From Phragmites australis (Eukaryota > Streptophyta > Magnoliopsida > Poales > Poaceae), in the NCBI RefSeq assembly GCF_958298935.1, contig NC_084933.1:9283001-9347000 (forward strand): 64,000 nucleotides of DNA. Direction: 5' to 3'. Below are positions 55,710 to 64,000 of this stretch, one piece after another; the first letter of the stretch is position 1; every line of letters begins with the position of its first letter. The notes beneath the pieces are model-generated. The model made no database searches and was not told the DNA's origin. It saw nothing but the letters and a program-made list of their open reading frames with translations. The position numbers were made by a program, and so were the translations under genes.

Positions 55710-57513
55710 GGGGAGCGATATCTAACCAATCTTAGTGGCCAAGGATCCAAGGACTATGGCATGGAAGGCTTGCGTAACCCGCTTGATCGCAAATCAGAAG
55801 ACCTTCATCACTTCGAGTGCGCCAACAAAAAAGGATGTTGAGGGAATTTCCTCTGTCGATGAGCACTCGAGAGACCCTGTAGTTATTGATTGTAGGCTCG
55901 ACCACTATCATGAAACAGTCGGTCCATACAAAAATTTTCGAGTAGTCATCCGGACCAAAGGAGATACCAACATTCGACTACTTGATAGCCTGGCAACCCT
56001 TGGGAATAGAAGCCACGACTTCTCGAGCCACCATCTAGTATTGCTGCTTGGACTCATAGGACACAGAACCATCGTACATGTGGTTGACGGTCCTCTTATC
56101 TAGCTAGAAAGACAACAGGTCTGAATCATCCTAGCCGCTACTGAAGCTGAAGTCCCCGCTTTGAGTCACAACCTGGGTCTTCCTTCTCATGGCCGCCTTC
56201 TCGATCTCGCCTTTGATCATCTTCTTCTAGAGGCAGCATTGTAGAGGCTATGGTTATCGGTCTGGTGAAGGTTGCACCAGGGTTTGTTGTCTCGTTCGCT
56301 GGTGCCTGGTGTGTAGCTCTTGCTCCGGGACTAGCTGGAACGCTTGTTGGGATGGGTGTCGAGTAGATCTGCAAAAACCTCATCAGCTTTGGCTTTGTTG
56401 TCCGTACCTTGTTCTTCTTGCACTTGCTCCTAGCCACATCATTATCGAGCCTGTATTGGGGGTGTTTGATGACCTCAGCCTTCTCCTTGACGAAAAGGAG
56501 CACCTCTTCAGCTTTTGCTGCCATATCGACGAACTTCATGAGCTCTTTGATCATCTCGGGCTCTTTTCTGGTGACGCCTTCAACGAATCGCCGACTCCTA
56601 ACCCCTTGAGTGAACACTTAGATGATACCGTAGTCGCTGATCTTGGAGGTGGTATTCCAGGTATTGCTGAAGTGATGCATGAACTCGAGCATGGTATCTT
56701 TCTCCATTTGTTCACAATGCTAGAGATCGTTTTTTGCGCCGAGACAAACGTACGTACCGTGGAAGTTAGCTCGAAAAACATCGCAGAGCACCTCTCATGA
56801 GTATATTGTAATTGGCGTTAAGTTGGTTACCATGTTCTAGCTACCCCTTCAAAGGCTGTAGGGGGTAATTCGCCATTACTTTCTTGCCCTCACCAGCCAT
56901 TTGGATTGCCGTGGTGTAGATCTAGAGGAACTCAATAGGATTCGTTCTCACATTGTACTTCTCGATTGTCCTAGTGTGGAACATTGCCAGCCAATTAATG
57001 TTCCATAGATCTAGAGAGAAGGTATGTCACCCGTTGATGGCACCTTGCTTGGTTTGGGTGGCCTCGAAGTTCTACCCACGGGGGTTCGAGATTGGCCCCG
57101 ACTCAAGTGGTGGCAGGACACCTCTCACTTATACCATTGTGGTGCAGTTGATGCCTCCTTAGGGGTCTTCGAGCGTCTACGCCGGTTGTTGACTTTGCGT
57201 GGATCATTGATCGAATGATCTTTGACTAGCGAGGTCCTTCGGCGATTACGTGCTCTGTTATCATCCAGGGTCATCTTGTTCCGGGGATTACATCTCTCAT
57301 AATTCGATCCATCATGAGAGGGCAGTAGGGGACTTCCCCGATTAGAGCTATTCCTGGCGACAGCTAGATGGGAGTTCTCGGTCTGAATGAGAGCCTCGTT
57401 CATTAGTCCAGTCACTGAGTTCATCTAGCCCTTGCCGGCGGGGCTATCAGATCTGCAGTCGGAAGGTGCATAAGAGCCTCTTGTAGAAGGAAGAGTCTTT
57501 GACCCATTACAGA
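55710..57513 (-). pseudogene. Tat-like gypsy gag, interrupted by LTR L
   Basis: Minus strand. Around 57420-57130: MNSVTGLMNEALIQTENSHL, then SHDGSNYERCNPRNK (basic, Arg-rich linker). 56617-56138 is open: FTQGVRSRRFVEGVTRKEPE, MIKELMKFVDMAAKAEEVLL, then a Pro/Thr-rich part. This is the capsid-end pattern of Tat gag. Between them the frame is broken. The left part (55735-56103) has a plus-strand open stretch with no domain that I recognise and is probably more of the same element. The gag start would lie to the right of LTR L. Confidence 0.6.
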
Positions 57514-60327
57514 TGTAAGATCTTGTGTTTTAAGCATGTTCATTAAGTGCAAATTTCACTCCAAATTAAAACTTTTTGTGATTAATTAAGATAACTAAAG
57601 ACAAGGAAGTATGTGTATGTATGCATTCATATATGAAATTGGACTAAGTATTCCAAGTTGAGCCAAAATTATTCTAAACTAATCCCTACATTGAATTATT
57701 TCACATACATTGGTTTATGGTTTTTATGGTTTTTATGGCCCTTGTGTGGAGATTGAAATCGAATGTCTCTCAATTTCAAGCCAATTCTTAAAATCTTTTC
57801 AGCTCAAATTGAAATTGAATTCAAATTGGGTTCAAATCATCTTCCAAAATCTCAGAGCTTTATTTCTAACTCATAATTCAAATAATTCCAATTGAATTGA
57901 TCCTAATCCGAAGTCAAATACAAATTCAAATCTCACATTTGAATTTGTCCTAAAACCATTTTCTTTTCCTTTTTCCTTTTTCTCCCCGGGCTCAATCTCC
58001 CCTCTCCTTCTCTGATCCGGCCTACGAGCCATCGGCCTAACTCCCCCTCTCACGTGCGCTCTCTCGACCCAACCCTCGGCCCGCCCCGCGCTCGCCCTTT
58101 CGGCCTGCCCGCCCACATGTCGGCCTACTCACCTGCACGCACGCGCGCAAGCATGGCCATCCACGTGTCGGCGATATCGACGTCGCCCACCCAGCCTCCA
58201 TCTTCCCTCCTCCAGCGCGACGTCACGCCACCACGACAGTGACAAGCCACTTGCCTCTCTCACCCATCCCATCACGCGTTCCCGCTCCAACTCCCCCTCG
58301 CTCAGCTTTCTCTCCCGCAACCCAAAGCCCTGGCACCCGCGACTTTCGGCACCGGCACGCGCATGGTGGGTGAAGAGTGCCCATGCCCCAGGAAAATGGT
58401 GAGCGCCGCCCTGCCACCTCGCCGCCGCACCTGCTGCCCATGCCACCCGACGTCACGAGCCGCACCACGCTGTTGTGCCTCTCCCTTTATAAGTAGCACG
58501 TCCGGTCTCTCTATCTCCTTTCCCCATTTTGACATCCACGCCACCGTGCTGCCATCACAATTTACGCCGTCACCAATCAGCCATCCACAAGTCGCCGAGG
58601 AGCTCCAGGGCCACAACGTCGTCCCAATATCATGTCTGTCCACCTGGAGCTCGACGAGACCTGCCCATGCACGAAGCTGAGCCAACACCATCACCGCTGC
58701 AGCTTCTCGCTGCCGGCTGCCTTCCTGTTCATTCAACCCAGACACCGGTGAGCCTCCCAGTTCCCCCTCGCATCTGTGTAGATAGCATGTCATCGCCCCG
58801 AGCTCTCTGTTAGCGTGTAGCCGCGCACCGCCATGCCTATTGCCTTCCGCCGCTGTGCAGTGGTCACTGCCGGTGTGCTAGTGCTACATATGTGTGGCTG
58901 GCCATCGTGTCGTGATGCCAAGGCCCCCTTGTCAATGCAGGTTGGCGCCTCCTAGTATAGGGGAGGTGCTGCCCAATTTTGGTCACGCCACTGCCCCTCT
59001 TCGGCAGCCGTCTGGTAGCGCTCTCGCCATCAGCCTCCGTCGATGAGCCCTCCGTCGAGTCTGCCTTTTCGCGTAGAAGCCCGGCGACCACTCATTGTCG
59101 TGAAGCCCCGATGGGAAACCAACTCTGGTGAGCTCTCTGGCTTTGTTCCACCCTGATTCCTCGCTGTCGCCCGCTGATACCCCTTCGCTGTCGCGCCCCC
59201 GCGCGCGTAGCCAGGCCGCTATTCGTGCGTGGCCTAGCCAAGCTATGCAGCCCAGTCGTGACTGGACCAGCCTGTTAACGCGGCCCAACCTCGAAGTTGT
59301 CAGAACCCGTGGGCCGGCCTAGCCTCAAAGCCCAGTGCCAAGGCCCGCTAAACCACCAGCCTAATCCTCAGTGGGCTGGTACTGTGCAGCCCAGCCTGGT
59401 ACTGTGCAGGCCCGGACCCGGCCCAATCCAAGCCCACTCGACCCACCTGGTAATGTTCATGTGGGCCCAAGAGTGGGCCCCACCCATGGGTCCCACCTAT
59501 GAATAGTGTCATTTCATAATTTTTCTGATTTAATCTTTCGGGGGCCATAACTTCTCCGTTCTGGTTCTGATTTTGGCGATTCTTTTGCCAAAATTCATCT
59601 AAATTTGAGATCTATCCATCTATCACTATATGATATCTATTAGGGCTCATTTGGTTTTCCATTTGGTGTTAAATTGATTCTTCTCTAATATAGCCTGTAT
59701 TGATCGTAGTCACACTTGCAGAGCCGCTAGAGTTTTACAAACACTATGCAGGAAGCATAAGGAGCGAGGAAAATCCTGATTTCAACTAAGACTTTGAAGA
59801 AAACTCTGGAGAAGGCAAGTCCTATCTCCTTGATCATATTGAACCTATATTTTCAAATAATCTACATGATCAACTAAAATGGGACATATTATTGCATTGC
59901 GTTTTCTTTCAAACTATTTATAATAGCTAATCATGTCAACACTGCCATGCCTTACATGTCGTCATCCAACATACATATCACCCTAGGAGTACCTATTGTT
60001 AAATATATTAACGATGGACAATGCCTTGATATCTAGCATGCTTAGGATTAAATACGTCTCCTCGGAGACGTCGCTTTTAAAACACCTCTCCTCGGAGATA
60101 AGATTTACTGTTATAAAAAATAACTCATATCCATGAATCCTTGATGGTTGTGAATTCTATGATGGGTGTGAAATCCTTGATGTCATGTGGGATATGGTGG
60201 GAGATGTGTAAAAATGGGTGGAAACTATTTTGGCAGGAGCAGGTGGAGTAGTACTCTAGATGAGGATGCTCCTGGGGGCGTGAGTCACCTCTGTGGTACT
60301 CATTGCCGGAAGATACCGGCCCCGGCC

Positions 60328-61761
60328 TGTCGGTGACACAGGAACCAGGGGTCCCTGAGTCCTGAGGCCAGAACAGCAAAGTGCCACATGGCACCCTCCC
60401 GCGGGATCACCTCCGCGAGGTACGAGAAGATTAAGTCCGGGGAGAGAGCGCTCGGGGCCATGAACAGTGGTCCCCGAGTACCCGAGTTCCCCGATGACTC
60501 GAGAAGACCAAGTGACGGGAAGAGAGTGCTCGAGGCTGCGAGCAGTAGCCCTCGAGCTCTCAAGTCCCCCAACGACCAGTAAAGCCAAAGTGCCGGGAAG
60601 GGGGTGCTCGGGGCTACGAATAGTGGCCCCCAAGCACCCGAGTACCCCGAGGACCCAAGGGAAGTCTGTTCCGGGAGAGTTCTCGGGGCCGTGAACATTA
60701 TCCCCCGAGCACTCGGTTCCCCAAGGACCCGAACAGTCAGTTCCGGGAGAGAGTGCTCGGGGCCATGAACAGTGGCCCCCGAGCACTCGGTTCCCCGAGG
60801 ACCAAGAAAGGGCATATCCGGGAGAGAGTACTCGGGGCTGTGAACAGTGGCCCCCGAGCACTCGGTTCCCCGAGGGCCTAAGATGTCCTTCGCCGGTGGC
60901 GCCCACAGAGGTCCAGCGGTGAGGTGTCAACCGGTAAAGGACCCGATGCTGCATTTAAGAGGGCGTGTGGCCTGTCATCTCCAACTGCTCCCCCACGCTT
61001 GCTGTCAGTCCCTGCCACGTCCTGGCAGGGGGGCGTAGGGACATTCACAGGTCCCATCGCGAGACATCCGTCGCGCCTCGGGATAACATCGCGAAGCCCA
61101 AGGCGCCCCGCCTACCGCCCTGCTGTGTCAGACTCGCTCTGACCAAGCGAGCACGCCGGGCTGCTCGGTGGCTGCCCGATGGGCCCTCTTCGCGGCGCCC
61201 GTTGAAGAACGGCATGATGACGAACAAGACCAGACGGGGGCACGTTTTCAACCCCCCCCCCCCCCGTCACTTCGCGTAGCAGCCCATGATGGATGCTTTC
61301 CATTTATGGCACCTTGGAACTCGCGCCATCCCTTTCTGGGCACGCTACCGTCCTGGCGGGTATTTAAGGCGGGGCGGGCTCCCCGGAAAAAGGACGAGAA
61401 AAAAGACCCGATTGAACCTTCGGTAGCCGGCGACAAACACAGAAGCTCAGATCACCGAAGAACAAGGAGCCCGAAGCTCTAGACTAGACATATATTCTTA
61501 TAACCCAGCAACACCTCTGAGAGACATTCTCAGAGCATTTATAGCATACACACAGGAGTAGGGTGTTACGCTCAGTGCAGCCCGAACCTGTCTAAAAACC
61601 TCCTGTGCATTTACTCCTTTCGGCATTTGATCCTTCCATTCCACCTGTATCGCATTTACACCCATTTATTTCACTCACAAAACAGATTCAGAATCATCCC
61701 CCTGGCCGAATCTCAAAGGGGGTCCCTCCGGATCCCTGCTTGAGGAGTTCACCCTCCAAGA
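60328..61761 (+). mobile_element. Solo LTR K2 (Tat-lineage, K family) inside LTR L
   Basis: Starts TGTCGGTGACACAGGAACC; ends CACCCTCCAAGA (K1: CTCCGACA). Flanked by CGGCC on both sides (60323-60327 and 61762-61766). 1434 bases, same order of blocks as K1: hairpin array, GCATTTAA section, TATTTAAGG TATA-like site near 61361, and GGTGTTACGCTCAGTGCAGC-type R/U5 end. A run of 14 C is at 61252-61265. No internal sequence. Confidence 0.93.
60430..60890. repeat. Six tandem hairpin units in K2
   Basis: Units of about 75 bases with arms GTGCTCGGGG and CCCCGAGCAC separated by spacers such as CCATGAACAGTGG. K1 also has six units, with different spacers (CTGCACGTAGCAG). The unit number is conserved while the loop sequence changes. 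Confidence 0.9.
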
Positions 61762-62847
61762 CGGCCATTTAAGGACCAAGTCAATGCGTCGTCATGCTTA
61801 GTCATCCCGTGCAACCATGCGTCCTGTATGGGCAGGACTTGATTTCTCCTTCACCGGACTGAGTTGGGCATCATACTAGGAGGCTGGGAGCAGTGAGTAG
61901 TCATGTGGCCATCTGTCCTGTTGTTTGGAGGCTTCTAAAACTGGCTTAGGCTTAAAAAGAGGGTTGGCCTTCGGTATATGGACTATGGTGCTTGGGGGTA
62001 AATCTTGTAGAAAAGCCCAACAAGAAAGGTGATTGGATGTGTCTCGGTATGATTCGCTCCTCTGCTTGCAACAGTTGGAGACTGAGCATATCGCATGGGT
62101 AAAACAGTACAACCTCTGCAGAGTGTAAACCTATTTGAATAACCGTGTCCACGATCATGGACATGCGACAGCAGTAACCATTTTGACTAGACTCTGGGTG
62201 TGTGTGTCTTGATGAGTGACTGTATGGACTAGATGTTCGTGTGATGAGGTACCTAGCTTAATCCGCAAGAAGTTGTGGTACTAGAGGTACACCAGATGTG
62301 ATGATAAGGGAGTGCGGAGTGAGATGTAGCCCCTCCCAGGACCGAAGAACCCTGAGATATTGCTTGATACCTTGTTTTGAGCTATTTGAACTATTTTTAG
62401 AGTCTACAGTAGATGATACAATTGAATACCTGCATAAAACTGCTTTATGCTAAAACTAAAAACGTAAAGCCTGGCCCTTGAATTACTCCATTATGCATCT
62501 ATCAAACACCTGCTGAGTACCTTCCGTACTCACTCTTGCTGTCATTCAGATAAAGGAATTGATACTGAATTCGCGGGAAATGAGGGCGGTGATGAAGAGT
62601 AGGCTTAGAAGTCACATTCGCACCCTCGCTGCTTGTGGCTTGGGCTTTTGCTTTCCGCTGTGTTTTGTTGGCCATTAGGCCAGGCTTGTAATATTCAGTA
62701 TGGTTTGTAACCTTTTGTGCTCTGAACCTTAATACTTATGAACGAAGTTTGGCTATGATAATACAACTGTTATACTGTGCGTATCAGCTACTTAATCCAG
62801 GGACTAATACAGGAGGCACAAGAGATCCTGGAAAAGGGGGTCTTACA

Positions 62848-63560
62848 GTAGATTTGCAGCGTAGAGCCCCTAATGATGGTCATGAGACATCCGATCCCCT
62901 GCTCCGTTAGGGTTTTCGATCTAGTGGGGCATGACCAATGCACCTAGAGCTGGACCAGGAGGGAACTGCATGTTTGTGGGATCATCATCATGATTTCCAA
63001 GACCATCATCCTCATCTCCAATGGCGAAGACTTCTCAAGGGTAATCTCCGCTAGAGGAGGAGTCCAGATCCATCATGGATTTGTCATCGGATTGCTTTGA
63101 GTGGGTATCTCAACAATCCATGTTTTCAGAAACTGTAGGGGAGGATCCTGACTTGTGGTGATCATCACATTCCTAGTTGTCTTGGCGGTCTTGTGATTCA
63201 AACTCGATACAATAGTCTTTGACGCACTAATCCATGAAGTGGCTTACCTCATCGTTGGAATCATCGTCAGATAGTTCTTTGTCGAGGTCCACCCGATCAA
63301 TCACCGATTCATCAGATGAAGAGGTAAAGTTGTCATAGGACCCCTCATCCAAAATCCAGTCCTCAGTGCAAACTTGAGTGAAGCCAACGGTATATCATGT
63401 GTAGATGTTTCAACGCCTATGGTCATGATCGCCATGGATAGCACTAACTATCAACAATTGGTGAATCACATAGTAGAAGAGATAGGGGATGCTTCGAGTA
63501 GGCGAATCACAGAGTACGCACATAGGTTTTTATACATGTTTAGACCTCCCTTAGGATAAT
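62848..63560 (-). pseudogene. Probable N-terminal side of the Tat-like gag (continued)
   Basis: On the minus strand, acidic text such as GSYDNFTSSSDESVIDRVDL and DLDKELSDDDSNDEVSHFMD (63345-63220) is readable in one frame. It has no named domain. It lies where the start of the gag split by LTR L should be. A plus-strand open frame (63374-63559, MDSTNYQQLVNHIVEEIGDA) is the alternative, also unrecognised. Confidence is low on both. Confidence 0.35.
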
Positions 63561-63768
63561 AGGCATACATCTTGTTTGTCATGTATTGATCTCTAGAACA
63601 GTTACAAGGAGGTGCTTGACTAGTCTAGATAGATTTAAACCTAGTCAACAGGCTTCCTTTTATGTAGTCAGGGTGAGTTGCTAGTACAGATTTAAACTGC
63701 GAAGATTTCGAGGTGCAAAGCTTCCATCTGCTTGAATGACCTCTGAGGCTCTAATGGACTTCTTCCGT

Positions 63769-64000
63769 TGTAACACCCAAATTTTCAATTTGCAAGTTTC
63801 TAAAATTGGCTAGACTTCAATTTGAGTTTGAATTAAATATCCTAGGTTTAAAATCTAATTTATAAAATTAAATTCCAAATGAATATAGGCTATATTTTAT
63901 TTATATGCATTCATGCTGAGTATAGGCATGTAGGGTTTTTTGGGGCTTTATTTGGCTTTGTTTGAGTTGATTTTGCTTTGAATTTGAATTTCAAATGAAT
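63769..64000 (+). mobile_element. Start of a Tekay-like LTR, cut by window end
   Basis: TGTAACACCCAAATTTTC followed by blocks shared with the element B 3' LTR (TATAGGCATGTAGGGTTTT at about 63922; compare 18645). Plus orientation. Only the first 232 bases are in the window. Confidence 0.75.

Larger units (their letters stand above)
57514..62847 (+). mobile_element. Very long gypsy LTR L (Tekay-like) containing solo LTR K2
   Basis: Begins TGTAAGATCTTG and ends GGGGGTCTTACA, matching inverted ends. Flanks ACAGA and GTAGA agree at three of five bases, the two differences being transitions. Without K2 the LTR is about 3.9 kb. AT-rich head, then a GC-rich promoter-like zone with TTTATAAG at 58487-58494. 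The 3' part has CTGCTGAGTACCTTCCGTAC, matching the same place in the element B LTR, so it is plus-oriented. No internal domain is present. Similar Tat-like sequence on both sides makes a solo LTR the best reading. Confidence 0.65.

Noticed and set aside
55735..56103. 122-codon plus-strand frame as a gene
   Set aside because: Frame opens inside degraded retrotransposon sequence, has no domain, and the better-supported coding nearby is on the minus strand.
58054..59506. Many GC-rich frames of 60-160 codons on both strands
   Set aside because: They fall in the promoter-like GC-rich part of LTR L; they conflict with each other and show no domain.
61252..61265. Run of 14 C as a possible functional G-quadruplex or origin signal
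   Set aside because: A single homopolymer run in K2 where K1 has a shorter run; most simply slippage, possibly even a sequencing artefact.

Overview
The window reads as nuclear DNA of a plant, most probably a grass, from a gene-poor and repeat-rich stretch such as pericentromeric heterochromatin. This is inferred from content: Ty3/gypsy chromoviruses, Tat-lineage gypsy elements with two RNase H domains, Ty1/copia elements of the Maximus/SIRE type, CACTA (En/Spm) transposase remnants, and long LTRs with GC-rich promoter-like centres. I found no convincing host gene, tRNA or rRNA gene, CRISPR array or bacterial feature. Almost everything that can be recognised is a retrotransposon, a solo LTR or a decayed transposon fragment.

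Layout. 1-2757: 5' end of a copia element on the minus strand (gag, primer-binding site, LTR). 3131-4590: CACTA ORF remnant. 4780-19787: a Tekay/Del-like gypsy element (B, plus strand), split by a minus-strand chromovirus-like gypsy element (A, 5339-13786, target duplication CAACT). Element A is itself split by a Tat-family solo LTR (K1, 8300-9757, target duplication GTACC). 19802-21830: 3' end of a minus-strand gypsy element (N). 21995-32600: long LTRs (G1, I, G2, H) with several internal repeat arrays and one probable hAT-like element. 32601-33605: solo LTR of the A family (target duplication AGGAG). 33611-34230: CACTA TNP2 transposase remnant. 34440-36556: 3' part of a Tat element with an antisense accessory ORF and its LTR. 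37586-42646: element C, the best-preserved gag-pol here, broken by one in-frame TGA and then truncated. 42650-47949: Tat element T, lacking its 5' part. 47950-51722: minus-strand element D, related to A and C. 51802-55709: a probable solo LTR (E), a second copia 5' end, and another A-family LTR with primer site (F). 55710-63768: Tat-like gag on the minus strand, interrupted by a very long LTR (L) that contains another solo LTR (K2). 63769-64000: start of another Tekay-like LTR.

The coding parts are copies of the retrotransposon toolkit: gag with a CCHC knuckle, aspartic protease, reverse transcriptase, RNase H and integrase. None is intact. Damage includes many stops that fit C-to-T change, frameshifts, lost catalytic residues and large deletions. 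The most interesting structures are: (1) in the A/C/E/F family the LTR itself begins with an open reading frame carrying the TRARAKK-type motif, so the polyprotein C terminus is encoded inside the LTR; (2) four unrelated LTR families each carry an array of short inverted repeats; (3) the Tat LTR hairpin array has a look-alike in the RT-RNase H hinge; (4) an apparently intron-containing antisense ORF lies beside a Tat LTR. I did not find evidence of a wholly new kind of system.
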